Below are positions 40,076 through 48,859 of a DNA stretch of 64,000 nucleotides, in pieces. Position 1 is the stretch's first letter. Each line of letters opens with the position of its first letter. A program made the position numbers and the translations under genes. Origin of the DNA: a virus. The stretch lies in IMG/VR virus record IMGVR_UViG_3300042352_001346, positions 16,909 through 80,908 of that record; one strand, 5' to 3'. The notes beneath the pieces were generated by a model. The model saw only the letters and a program-made list of their open reading frames with translations, searched no databases and was not told where the DNA came from.

Positions 40076-43000
40076 ATGGAATTAAAGCAATGGATTCAAA
40101 ATAATAATTTAGATGTAAAATTTATAGATAGTTTTACATTAAAATGTGATGAAAAATTATTTAGAATAGTATTTCCTAATAATGAGGATATATTATTTGA
40201 TGATAATTTTTCATTAGTTTTGGATGATAGTGATAAGAATTTTGATTGTGATTTTTATTTATTTGAATTTGGAAATAAATGGTTTTATATAGATAAAATT
40301 CAATGGAAAAAACCTAAGTTAAAATTATTTAAATATGTTGGTAAATCTATTAAAAATAGTTTATCTAATGCATTACCATTTGCTCATTTAGGTTTGAGAG
40401 GTAAATATGAAATTTTAAATGGTTCAGGTGATTATGAAAAATATTGCAAAAAATGTAATTTTATAAATGGATATGGTTTAGGTATTTGTGAAAAAAATAC
40501 ATTAGCAGGAGTAGTTGCTTTTCAACAAGCATGTGAAAAAAATAAAATTAAAGGTTGTATAGGTATGACCATTGATTGTAAATTTGATGATGAAACTGAT
40601 TCATGTGAGTGTAAAGTATTTGTTGTAGATAAAATTGGATGGAAACATATTTTAAAACTTAGTGCTTTAATAAATATACATGAAAATAAATATATAACTG
40701 AACAACAATTATTAGATAATTCATCAGGATTAATATTTATTTTTGGTAATAGAGCACCTTTAAATGAAAGACGTATAGAAGTTTTTAATATTGCTTTTTA
40801 TGAAGTTTATTATCAATTTGATAGTGTTGTTTGGGAAAGTGATAGAATAGATATGATTCATCTTGCTAATATGAAAGATTATATTGAATTGTATAGAAAT
40901 AAATTAAAACCAATTTTATTAAATGATAGTTATTATATAGATGAAGAAGATTTTGAAGTAAAAAAAATATTAAATAAAATTGGTAATAGAAGATTTCAAA
41001 ACGATAGTAAGAATCAATATTATCAATCATTAGAAGATATTATTGCTTATTTAGACCCTTTGTTTAAAAATAAATCATTATTAGAAGATTTATTTATTTC
41101 TTCATTATTAAATACTAAAACTTTATTAGATAATTGTGAATTTAAATTAGAATTAAATAAACAATTCTTTATACCAAAATTTAGCACTGCACATTTATCT
41201 AGTGAATATCCAAAAGATAATAATGCTTTATTCTTTTATTTAATTAATAAAGGAATGAAAGCTAAAGGTATTGAAAATAATATTAAATATTTACAAAGAC
41301 TTGATGAAGAATTAGAAGTAATAATGAAAGGAGGATTTGTAGAATATTTTTTAATTCTTTGGGACGTAATTAGATGGTGTGAAGAAGAAAAAGATATATT
41401 AACAGGTATTGGCAGAGGTTCAGCTGCAGGTAGTTTAATTGCATTTTTATTAAATATTACTAGAATAGACCCTTTACCTTATGATTTATTATTTAGTAGA
41501 TTTTTAAATGCTGGTCGTATAGGAAAATCATTACCAGATATAGATACAGATTTTGAAGGTGAAAGACGTGAAGAAGTAAAACAATATTTAGAACAAATGT
41601 ATGGTAAAAACTTTGTTTGTAGTATTGGAAGTTTTAATGCATTAAAATTAAAATCAGGTCTTAAAGATTTAGGACGTATAAGTGGAATTGAATTTAATTA
41701 TGTAAATGTAATAACTTCATCTTTAAATCCTAAAGAAGGTAGAGATGCTGAAATAGAAGAATTATTTATTTTAGCATTAGATATGGAGAAAAAAGGTAAA
41801 CCTGGTGTTAAAGATTTTATTAAAAAATTTCCACGTATAGCTAATAATTTATATCTTTTATTAGACCAACCAAAATCACCTAAAGTGCATCCTTGTGCAA
41901 CTATTATTTTACCAAATGCAAATGATGGTGAAGATATATTTGATAAAATACCTCTTAGAAAAGATGGCGAAGTATTAATTTCTATGTGGGAAGGTGAATA
42001 TCTTGAAGCATTAGGTTATCTTAAAGAAGATATACTTGGAATTGCTCAACTTGATAAATTTGGCATGATTTTAAAATTAATCAAAAAACATACAGGTAAT
42101 AAAATTGATATTTATAATCTTCCAGTTGATGATATTAAAGTAATTGATTTTTTTCAAAAAGGATTAACAGGTGATGTTTTTCAATTTGGTAGTATAGGAT
42201 TAACTAAATTTTGTAAAGAAGTTAAACCATATAATATAGAAGAATTAATTAATATGGTTGCTCTATACAGACCAGGTCCAATTGGTTCAGGAGCACATAC
42301 CAAATATATTAAAGTAAAAGAAGGTAAAGAACAACCTGATTATGATTTTAATTTAAAGGAAGTAACAGAATCTACTTTTGGTTTGTATATATTTCAAGAA
42401 CAAGTAATGAAAGCTTGTGGTATATTAGGTGGATTTAATGGAATTGAAGTTGATGATATTCGTAAGGGAATGGGTAAAAAATTAATTAAAGTACTAGAAC
42501 CTTATAAAAAAAGATTTGTTGATAATGCAGTTAAATTAGGTTGTGAACAAATAGAAGCTGAAAAAATATGGGATAAGTTAGAATTATTTTCTGGATATGG
42601 TTTTAATAAATCACATGCTGCTTGTTATGCAATGATGGGGTATATTTCACAATGGTTGAAAGTATATTATCCTCTTGAATTTTGGACTAGTGCATTTCAA
42701 TTTTGTAAAAATGATAAAGAAGGACAAATAACAGAAAGAAGATTTTTATCTGAAATTAAAAAAACAACTAATTTAAAAATTGTACCTCCTGATATTAATA
42801 ATAGTACATTAAATTTTGAAGCTGACCCTAAAAGATTTAAAATATATTGGTCTTTATCAAGAGTTAAATTTTTAGGTGAAGTAGGTCTTGATGTTTTATT
42901 ATTAGAACGTGAACAAAATGGTAAATTTTTCTCAATTGAAGAATTTACAAAAAGATTACCTAAAGCTTTTATTAATAAAAGAATTGTAATTTGTTTGATT

Positions 43001-43537
43001 TTATCAGGTGCATTTGATGATATGTATAATATTATGAATCCTTTAGATAGGAAAATAATATTAGATAAATTTTATGCAGTTTCAGGTAATGCACAAGATG
43101 AAAAAATTATAGATTATTCTCTTATAAATAAAGAATGGTATTGGGTAATGAAACAAATGGAGTTTAGTGGTTTAGGTGATATTAATTATAGAAAATTAGC
43201 TGAGGAAAATGGTTTTGGTAATTTAGTAAATAATTATATTGATTCCTATGAATTACAAAGAGAAAGCAATGTAAAACAAAAGGTAACTATGGGTGGTATT
43301 TTAAAAAAAGTTACTACAAGGTCAAGTCAAAAAGGTCCTTGGGGTGTATTAGATTTAGATAGTAACAATGAACAAATACAAGTATATTGTTGGAATGCAG
43401 AATGGACAAGTTTAAAAGAAGAAATACTTAAATCTGTTGAAAAACCATTTATTTTTACAGGAGTAGTACAATTTAATGCTTATAGTCAAACTAATATTAT
43501 ACATTTACAAAATAATTCAGTAACTAAATTTTTATAA
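40076..43537 (+). CDS. DNA polymerase III alpha-like (DnaE type)
   Basis: This 1153-aa C-family polymerase is the phage replicase. The catalytic core shows GIGRGSAAGSLIAF (~residue 445) and PDIDTDFEG (~487) with the catalytic Asp residues; the fingers show GFNKSHAACYAMMGY and the C-terminal part an OB-like region (VTMGGILKKVTTR). The N-terminal PHP-type domain (residues ~100-165, FAHLGLRGKYEIL) has lost the metal-binding HxH pattern and the usual TDH segment reads ICEKN. That domain therefore probably has no proofreading or phosphatase activity. Most phages use A- or B-family polymerases; a DnaE-type one is less common. Confidence 0.88.
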   Translation: MELKQWIQNNNLDVKFIDSFTLKCDEKLFRIVFPNNEDILFDDNFSLVLDDSDKNFDCDFYLFEFGNKWFYIDKIQWKKPKLKLFKYVGKSIKNSLSNALPFAHLGLRGKYEILNGSGDYEKYCKKCNFINGYGLGICEKNTLAGVVAFQQACEKNKIKGCIGMTIDCKFDDETDSCECKVFVVDKIGWKHILKLSALINIHENKYITEQQLLDNSSGLIFIFGNRAPLNERRIEVFNIAFYEVYYQFDSVVWESDRIDMIHLANMKDYIELYRNKLKPILLNDSYYIDEEDFEVKKILNKIGNRRFQNDSKNQYYQSLEDIIAYLDPLFKNKSLLEDLFISSLLNTKTLLDNCEFKLELNKQFFIPKFSTAHLSSEYPKDNNALFFYLINKGMKAKGIENNIKYLQRLDEELEVIMKGGFVEYFLILWDVIRWCEEEKDILTGIGRGSAAGSLIAFLLNITRIDPLPYDLLFSRFLNAGRIGKSLPDIDTDFEGERREEVKQYLEQMYGKNFVCSIGSFNALKLKSGLKDLGRISGIEFNYVNVITSSLNPKEGRDAEIEELFILALDMEKKGKPGVKDFIKKFPRIANNLYLLLDQPKSPKVHPCATIILPNANDGEDIFDKIPLRKDGEVLISMWEGEYLEALGYLKEDILGIAQLDKFGMILKLIKKHTGNKIDIYNLPVDDIKVIDFFQKGLTGDVFQFGSIGLTKFCKEVKPYNIEELINMVALYRPGPIGSGAHTKYIKVKEGKEQPDYDFNLKEVTESTFGLYIFQEQVMKACGILGGFNGIEVDDIRKGMGKKLIKVLEPYKKRFVDNAVKLGCEQIEAEKIWDKLELFSGYGFNKSHAACYAMMGYISQWLKVYYPLEFWTSAFQFCKNDKEGQITERRFLSEIKKTTNLKIVPPDINNSTLNFEADPKRFKIYWSLSRVKFLGEVGLDVLLLEREQNGKFFSIEEFTKRLPKAFINKRIVICLILSGAFDDMYNIMNPLDRKIILDKFYAVSGNAQDEKIIDYSLINKEWYWVMKQMEFSGLGDINYRKLAEENGFGNLVNNYIDSYELQRESNVKQKVTMGGILKKVTTRSSQKGPWGVLDLDSNNEQIQVYCWNAEWTSLKEEILKSVEKPFIFTGVVQFNAYSQTNIIHLQNNSVTKFL

Positions 43538-43538
43538 A

Positions 43539-44111
43539 ATGGCTCAAAAAGTAATTCATTTAGAAAATAATGTAGTAGTAATTTTGCAATATAGTGATTT
43601 TGCAAATGAAATTAATGTAGATGATTTAATGTCAATTGATTCTACTAATATTTTAGGAGAAGTATTAACATTTCCAGTTATATTAAATAGATTTGGTTTA
43701 ATATTAGCTGAAAAAGAAGATGATTTAAGACGTACAAATTTTTTGTATGAAACTAAATTAGATGAAGTTAAAAATGAATTAGCAAAAGCTTATGGAAGAG
43801 CATTTAGTTATTTTCAATCAGAAGCTGGAGGTAGTGTAAAAAATCCAACTGGTGCTCAATGTGAGAATAGAGCTAAAGAAGATGAAATTGTATTAGAAAA
43901 AAAGAAAGATGCAGATAATATAAGAAATATACTTTTAGATGTTCAAAAAGAAAGAGACTTAATGAATAGTCTTTATTGGTCAGCTAAAAGTAAAGATGAA
44001 AAATTAAATAAATTAACAGAAAAATTATCACCAAGAGAATTAGAAAGTGAACTTATAGATGGTTTAATAAATGGTGTTATGATTAAAAAAACTAAATCTC
44101 TTATGGGGTAA
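43539..44111 (+). CDS. Coiled-coil protein after the polymerase
   Basis: This 190-aa protein starts 1 nt after the polymerase stop. Residues ~60-165 are highly charged and helical, probably a coiled coil (KEDDLRRTNFLYETKLDEVK). A replisome accessory role is possible; no family recognised. Confidence 0.45.
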   Translation: MAQKVIHLENNVVVILQYSDFANEINVDDLMSIDSTNILGEVLTFPVILNRFGLILAEKEDDLRRTNFLYETKLDEVKNELAKAYGRAFSYFQSEAGGSVKNPTGAQCENRAKEDEIVLEKKKDADNIRNILLDVQKERDLMNSLYWSAKSKDEKLNKLTEKLSPRELESELIDGLINGVMIKKTKSLMG

Positions 44112-44121
44112 TGTTGTATGA

Positions 44122-44153
44122 GTTGGGAAAGTTTTAAATTTTATATACCTTTA
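44122..44153 (+). promoter_or_regulatory. Promoter-like element before 44179
   Basis: A degenerate -33 GTTGGG (44122) and -7 TACCTTTA (44146-44153) with the standard 24-nt offset, 25 nt before the ATG at 44179. Weaker than other promoters in the window. Confidence 0.5.
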
Positions 44154-44178
44154 CTTTATAAAATTAAAAAAAACTATC

Positions 44179-44634
44179 ATGACTAAATGGCAACAATTTT
44201 TGGAAGTTATTAAAAAATATACTTTCAATACAACTACAGTAGATTTACAAACTAATGGTGCAGCAGATATAAAAACTGCTTTATCAGCTTTAGGTTTACC
44301 TCCTAAATTAGTTTTTAAATTATCACAAACAGGTACAGCTGTACCTACATTAACTGCAATTTTAAATACAATTGGTGCAACAGTTGGAACTCCAACAAGA
44401 ACATCAGCAGGTTTTTACACAGTACCTATTACAGGAACTGGTTTGTTAACTACTGCATTAGCAAGTAAAATACCTATTAAAATTGCAAATGGTTGTACAG
44501 CAGGTCTTGTTACAGCTGAAGTTTTAGCAACAGATGTTTTAACTATTAAAACATATCAAGTTACAGATGGTGCAATTGCTGATGTAATGTTAGATAATTG
44601 TACATTTGAAATTGATTTTTATCCTCAAAGCTAA
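44179..44634 (+). CDS. Beta-rich, Thr/Ala-rich protein; possible virion component
   Basis: This 151-aa protein's composition differs from its neighbours: rich in Thr, Ala and Gly with few charges after residue 30 (for example TSAGFYTVPITGTGLLTTAL). This is more like a capsid decoration or fibre protein than a replication factor. It has its own weak promoter and a terminator directly after it, so it is transcribed as a single-gene unit within replication genes. Function unknown. Confidence 0.4.
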   Translation: MTKWQQFLEVIKKYTFNTTTVDLQTNGAADIKTALSALGLPPKLVFKLSQTGTAVPTLTAILNTIGATVGTPTRTSAGFYTVPITGTGLLTTALASKIPIKIANGCTAGLVTAEVLATDVLTIKTYQVTDGAIADVMLDNCTFEIDFYPQS

Positions 44635-44659
44635 AATCTTTTCTAATTATTTAATTATA

Positions 44660-44699
44660 GAGCAGTATGTTAATTAATATACTGCTCTTGCTTTTTTTT
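44660..44699 (+). terminator. Rho-independent terminator
   Basis: A 9-bp stem (44660-44668 with 44679-44687) followed by a run of eight T. It ends the preceding single-gene unit. Confidence 0.88.
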
Positions 44700-44714
44700 A
44701 AAAAAAAAGAAAAA

Positions 44715-44796
44715 TTTGGAGATTTCGAAAAATCTTCGTACCTTCGCAAGAGAATTAAGGATACGAATAAATTGTAAACAAATAAAATTGTAAAAA
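44715..44796 (+). promoter_or_regulatory. Promoter and conserved tandem ATTGTAAA leader
   Basis: TTTGG (44715-44719) and TACCTTCG (44739-44746) are followed by a leader with ATTGTAAA at 44771-44778 and 44787-44794, ending 2 nt before the ATG at 44797. Leader sequence is strongly similar to those before 25322, 58297 and 61650. Confidence 0.82.
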
Positions 44797-45630
44797 ATGA
44801 AAAATTTCTCAACACTTGTACCTGCCGAGTTTTATGCTCCAACTGAAAAAGTTGATACCATAAGTTTAATGCCAGGTTTTTTAGCTATGCCTTATAATGA
44901 AGCAGCAGTTGTTATGCATTTGCCAGTTGAAGGTCAATTAGAAGCTAATAAAACAACTGTAAATTTTTGTTCTAAAGGTTATGCATTAATTCCAAATGCT
45001 ACTATTTTTCCAATTATTGAAGAAAAATTAAAAGCAAGTAATTTAGCTTATCAAGTGTATTATAAAATACATAATACAGCAATTTTCTTTATTACTTATG
45101 TATTAACAGGTTCTGAAATAGAAGTTGATGGTATTACTTACAATCCATCTATTTCAATTCAGCACAGTTATAATTCACAAGTATTGTATGGTATTACACC
45201 AGGTTTGAAAGAAAAAGATGGTGAAAATGTATTATTTGGTCTTTCAGAAGATTATATTGTTTCTCATTGTACAGGTAATACTGAAAAAATTATCACTACT
45301 ACTTTAGATACAATTATTAACTATGTAGAGAAATATAAATCATCAGTTTCTGAAAGTATAGCATTGCTTACAGAATATGATATTAATATTTCTGAATTAG
45401 AAGCTACTGTTGAAGAAGCAATTGATGAAGTTAAGTTTTTAAAACTTAAAGATAAAGTAGTTGAAAATGTATTGGCTTTAAATAAAGCAGGTTCTACAAA
45501 AGTTAACTATTGGACAATTTATAAAGGTTTTGTTCAAGAGTTAAATGAAAATAATACAATGCAACACGATAAAAGAGTGAAGCTTGAACAATATTTATTT
45601 GATTACTTCACTAGTGATGAAGAAGAATAG
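44797..45630 (+). CDS. Unknown early-type protein, possibly DUF932-like
   Basis: This 277-aa protein has a conserved-looking middle (residues ~85-150, VYYKIHNTAIFFITYVLTGS and then SISIQHSYNSQVLYG) that recalls DUF932-type phage/plasmid proteins, followed by a helical acidic C-terminus. Strong promoter and leader upstream, terminator downstream. It is upstream of the candidate ssDNA-binding protein. Family assignment is tentative. Confidence 0.4.
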   Translation: MKNFSTLVPAEFYAPTEKVDTISLMPGFLAMPYNEAAVVMHLPVEGQLEANKTTVNFCSKGYALIPNATIFPIIEEKLKASNLAYQVYYKIHNTAIFFITYVLTGSEIEVDGITYNPSISIQHSYNSQVLYGITPGLKEKDGENVLFGLSEDYIVSHCTGNTEKIITTTLDTIINYVEKYKSSVSESIALLTEYDINISELEATVEEAIDEVKFLKLKDKVVENVLALNKAGSTKVNYWTIYKGFVQELNENNTMQHDKRVKLEQYLFDYFTSDEEE

Positions 45631-45652
45631 TTTTTACAATTGTTAGTTAGTA

Positions 45653-45678
45653 AGGCGAGTTGTTTCTACAACTTGCCT
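45653..45678 (+). terminator. Probable terminator
   Basis: 10-bp stem (45653-45662 with 45669-45678, one G-T pair) and 6-nt loop, followed by a T-rich tract. It lies between the previous gene and the one at 45718. Confidence 0.7.
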
Positions 45679-45717
45679 ATTTTAGTCTGTATTTTTTAAT
45701 CTTTAAATATATAAATC

Positions 45718-47121
45718 ATGGGTACTTTTGACCGCAGTATTATTCCGGAAGTAACAACGGAAGATTTAGTTGCACAGCAACAGGAAAATGAAGCCTTAGT
45801 AGGTAGAAAAAAAAGTGTTGATTATTTAGCCTTTAAATCAGGTCTAAATATTAGAAGAATTATGCCACCACATCCAGGTACAAAAACTTGGATTGCATGT
45901 AAAGGTGTGCACTGGTTACCTATTCAAGTTGTAGTTAAAAAAGACGACAAAAAAGAAGTAAGAGGTGCTAAACCTGAGGAAATTGAATTAGGTTTAAAAA
46001 ATGGTACCTACATTTATGAAATTAAAAGAAAACCAATTTTTAATTCTCGTATTCATGGTGGTATTACAAAATCATTATCAGAAGAATATAAAAAATTCGC
46101 TGAAAAATGCTTTACAGAAGAATATGAAGGAGACCCAAAAAGTAAACAAGGTAAAACTGATATTGCTAAAAAAATGATGCCTATTACTGATTGGAAAGAA
46201 GGTATTAATTTAGGTATTTCATGGGTTGCTTATTGTCTTGATATTGTAGGAGAAAAAAGAGTTTTTGGTCGTCAAGAATTTTCAGATGGTTTGAAAAAAT
46301 CAATGGATGCATTTTGTATTTCTGAAAGTGGTGGGCAAGCTATACAAACAGATGTTTTTTCTCATATTGATAAAGGTAAAGCATTAGGTATTACTTATGA
46401 CCCTACAAATGAAGATAAAAAGAAAATTTATATTCCTGTACTATATTGGCAAAAAGACTGGCCAATTACAGATGATGAACTTGAACTTTGGAATAGTTGT
46501 GCTTCTTTAGAAGAAATGTTTAAAAATTGTTACAAACGTAGAGACTTTTTGCAAGAATTAGAAGGATTAAGAAGATTTGATGAAACTAAAAAATTAAACT
46601 TTTTTGCTTATTCAGATTTTCAAAAAATCATTGCTGAAATTGCTGCTTATTTTCCTGAGGAAGAAACAACAAACTCTTCAAATGATGTTGCTCCACAACA
46701 AACTTCAACAACTTCTCCTTCAACATCTGCTGCTCCAAATAATCTAGATGCTATAAGTTCAGGTACTTTTGAAACAGCATTATCTAACGATAAATATGAT
46801 AAAGCATTTTTGCTTAAATTCATAGAAGTTGGTAAAATTAATGTAACTCCAAGAGAATCACATAACAAAGAAAGAATTTGTAGTGATATTATTGATGCCT
46901 TATTAGAAGCTAATGGCAATAATAAAAATAAAGTTACCAAACTTGTTGAAGATTTAATTGAAGATACAAGTGCAATTCTTATTCCTGCTGCTAATCAAGC
47001 ACCAGAAAGTGTTGTAAACACTAATATTGTAGAAGAAAAACAACCTGAACCTACAAGTCCAGTTAGTTCTACTTTAGCAGATTTACAAAATAAATATGCT
47101 CCTCAACAATCTCAACAATAA
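45718..47121 (+). CDS. Candidate single-stranded DNA-binding protein
   Basis: This 467-aa protein leads the recombination block (SbcD, RecA, SbcC). Residues ~25-290 are a compact domain with aromatic and basic strands (LNIRRIMPPHPGTKTWIA) as in gp32-like binding folds; residues ~310-345 are a Ser/Thr/Pro linker, and a helical domain and Gln/Pro-rich acidic tail follow. Length, gene context and a flexible acidic end suit a phage SSB that coats replication intermediates and recruits partners. I could not identify a definite OB-fold signature. Confidence 0.45.
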   Translation: MGTFDRSIIPEVTTEDLVAQQQENEALVGRKKSVDYLAFKSGLNIRRIMPPHPGTKTWIACKGVHWLPIQVVVKKDDKKEVRGAKPEEIELGLKNGTYIYEIKRKPIFNSRIHGGITKSLSEEYKKFAEKCFTEEYEGDPKSKQGKTDIAKKMMPITDWKEGINLGISWVAYCLDIVGEKRVFGRQEFSDGLKKSMDAFCISESGGQAIQTDVFSHIDKGKALGITYDPTNEDKKKIYIPVLYWQKDWPITDDELELWNSCASLEEMFKNCYKRRDFLQELEGLRRFDETKKLNFFAYSDFQKIIAEIAAYFPEEETTNSSNDVAPQQTSTTSPSTSAAPNNLDAISSGTFETALSNDKYDKAFLLKFIEVGKINVTPRESHNKERICSDIIDALLEANGNNKNKVTKLVEDLIEDTSAILIPAANQAPESVVNTNIVEEKQPEPTSPVSSTLADLQNKYAPQQSQQ

Positions 47122-47139
47122 TTTTTTAATTGTAAAATT

Positions 47140-47172
47140 ATAACCAACCCTTTTAATTAAAGGGTTGGTTAT
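47140..47172 (+). terminator. Hairpin terminator before a homing endonuclease gene
   Basis: A perfect 14-bp stem (47140-47153 with 47159-47172) and a 5-nt loop. The 3' side is only moderately T-rich. The next ATG is 10 nt downstream. Confidence 0.75.
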
Positions 47173-47181
47173 ATTATATTT

Positions 47182-47826
47182 ATGTTTAAAATTTGTACAA
47201 AATGTAATTTACCTAAAGAATTAACAGAAGAGTTTTTTCATAAAAGAAGTGATTCTAAAGATGGATTTAGAAATGAATGTATTATATGTAGAAATAAAGG
47301 ACAAATTGAACGTAATATTATAAATTCTGAAAAGAATAAAATATACGTTAATGCATATAATTTACTACATTCAGAGAAGAGAAAAGAATATATGAGAATT
47401 TATAATTCTCAAAAAATTGAATTGTGTTGTTTAAGGTGTAAAAATGAAATAGTTGTAACAAAAGCATGTGTATCTAAAAATACTAATTATTGTCCTCATT
47501 GTTATAAATCACAACCAATATTTGAAGAATTTTTAAAAATTTGGTTAGATAAAAATCAAATTAAATATTTAAGAGAACAAAATTTTAATTGTATTATCAA
47601 TAGTAATTTTAGATATTTTGATTTTTATTTACCTGACTATAATTTTATAATTGAAATAAATGAAGATAATCATAAATATAGTAAAGAATTAGATGAACTT
47701 AAAAAACAGTTTATTTTAAGTAAAAATATTAATTTTATTGCTATTAATGTTTCACATAAAGAAAAATTAACAAGTTTTAAACATATTTTAAATAATGTCA
47801 AAACCATTATATATAGTAGCAACTGA
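47182..47826 (+). CDS. Free-standing homing-type endonuclease with zinc-finger N-terminus
   Basis: This 214-aa protein begins with a treble-clef-like Cys pair (ICTKCNLP) and a second pair (CIICRN), has more zinc knuckles (CLRCKN, CPHC) and ends with a Vsr/restriction-like nuclease core: YFDFYLPDYNFIIEINEDNH, in which D and E residues form the metal site. This mix is typical of phage homing endonucleases. It starts 10 nt after a terminator and its 3' end overlaps the sbcD gene by 32 nt in another frame, so it sits exactly at the edge of a conserved gene. Confidence 0.7.
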   Translation: MFKICTKCNLPKELTEEFFHKRSDSKDGFRNECIICRNKGQIERNIINSEKNKIYVNAYNLLHSEKRKEYMRIYNSQKIELCCLRCKNEIVVTKACVSKNTNYCPHCYKSQPIFEEFLKIWLDKNQIKYLREQNFNCIINSNFRYFDFYLPDYNFIIEINEDNHKYSKELDELKKQFILSKNINFIAINVSHKEKLTSFKHILNNVKTIIYSSN

Positions 47827-48859
47827 TATTCATATAACAGCTGATAATATTGATAAGAAAAAACAATATTTATTAGAAATGTGTGAAAAATCAAAAGAAC
47901 TAAAGTGTGAAGATTTATTACTTTTAGGTGATATTTTTGATTCAAGAAAAGGTCAACCACAAAAAGTATTAAATGGTTTTACAGAAATTTTATTAATGTT
48001 GAATAAATATTACAAATCAATATTAATAATAGCAGGTAATCATTGTAAATCTGACTATTGTAGTGAAAGAAGTTATTTAGATGAATATCAATATCATCCA
48101 AATACAAAAATAGTTGATAATTATTATCACTATAAAAATCTTAATTTAAATCATTATTATCATTTTATCCCATACTTTGAAGAAGAAACAACCTATTTAT
48201 CTTATTTAAATAAAGCTTTGGAGGTTGTAAAAGAAAATCCTACATTTGAACATTATTTATTTACACATATAGGGGTTAGAACTTTTTTAAATAATAGTAA
48301 AAAAGAAGTTCTTAATCCAGTTGTACCTGAATTATTTGCACCATTTAAAAAAGTATATATTGGTCATTATCACTGCAAAAGTAAAAAATTAAATATTCAA
48401 TATATTGGTTCATTAAATCCTGAAAATTTTGGTGAAGATAATGATAAGGGATTTATGGTATTTTATGAAAATGGTAGTGAAAAATATTTTAATTTAAAAT
48501 TTATAGAATATCATACAGTTACAATTGAATTAGATGCATACTCTTTAGAAGAAGTACAAAATTTAAGAAATAAATATACGAATTTTAAAGATAAAATTAG
48601 ATTTGTATTTTATGGTAATAAATCACAACTTAATACAATTGATGTAGGATTTTATCAAAGTGTAGGTATTAAAGTTGAAAAAAAACGTAAAGATATTGAA
48701 GAAACATTAATAGCTGCTTCTAATAATCAATTAGTAGTTAAATTTGATATTGAATCAATTAAAACGGAATTTAATGATTTTAGTACTATACTTCAATTAG
48801 AAAAAGAAAAATTTGAACTAGGTAAACAATATTTAAATAAACAATTACAAACAATCTAA
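47795..48859 (+). CDS. sbcD: SbcD/gp47-like nuclease subunit
   Basis: This 354-aa calcineurin-type metallophosphoesterase shows all five motifs: ATDIHIT (~residue 9-15), LLGDIFDSR (~42-50), IAGNHC (~80-85), THIGV (~156-160) and YIGHYH (~188-193). With SbcC it forms the Mre11-Rad50-type complex that trims DNA ends for recombination and opens hairpins. The C-terminal ~100 residues are the helical capping region. Followed directly by recA and then sbcC. Confidence 0.85.
   Translation: MSKPLYIVATDIHITADNIDKKKQYLLEMCEKSKELKCEDLLLLGDIFDSRKGQPQKVLNGFTEILLMLNKYYKSILIIAGNHCKSDYCSERSYLDEYQYHPNTKIVDNYYHYKNLNLNHYYHFIPYFEEETTYLSYLNKALEVVKENPTFEHYLFTHIGVRTFLNNSKKEVLNPVVPELFAPFKKVYIGHYHCKSKKLNIQYIGSLNPENFGEDNDKGFMVFYENGSEKYFNLKFIEYHTVTIELDAYSLEEVQNLRNKYTNFKDKIRFVFYGNKSQLNTIDVGFYQSVGIKVEKKRKDIEETLIAASNNQLVVKFDIESIKTEFNDFSTILQLEKEKFELGKQYLNKQLQTI

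Noticed and set aside
40076-43537. Intein or intron in the polymerase
   Set aside because: The frame is continuous and motifs are in normal order and spacing, with no splice-type Cys/His-Asn borders.
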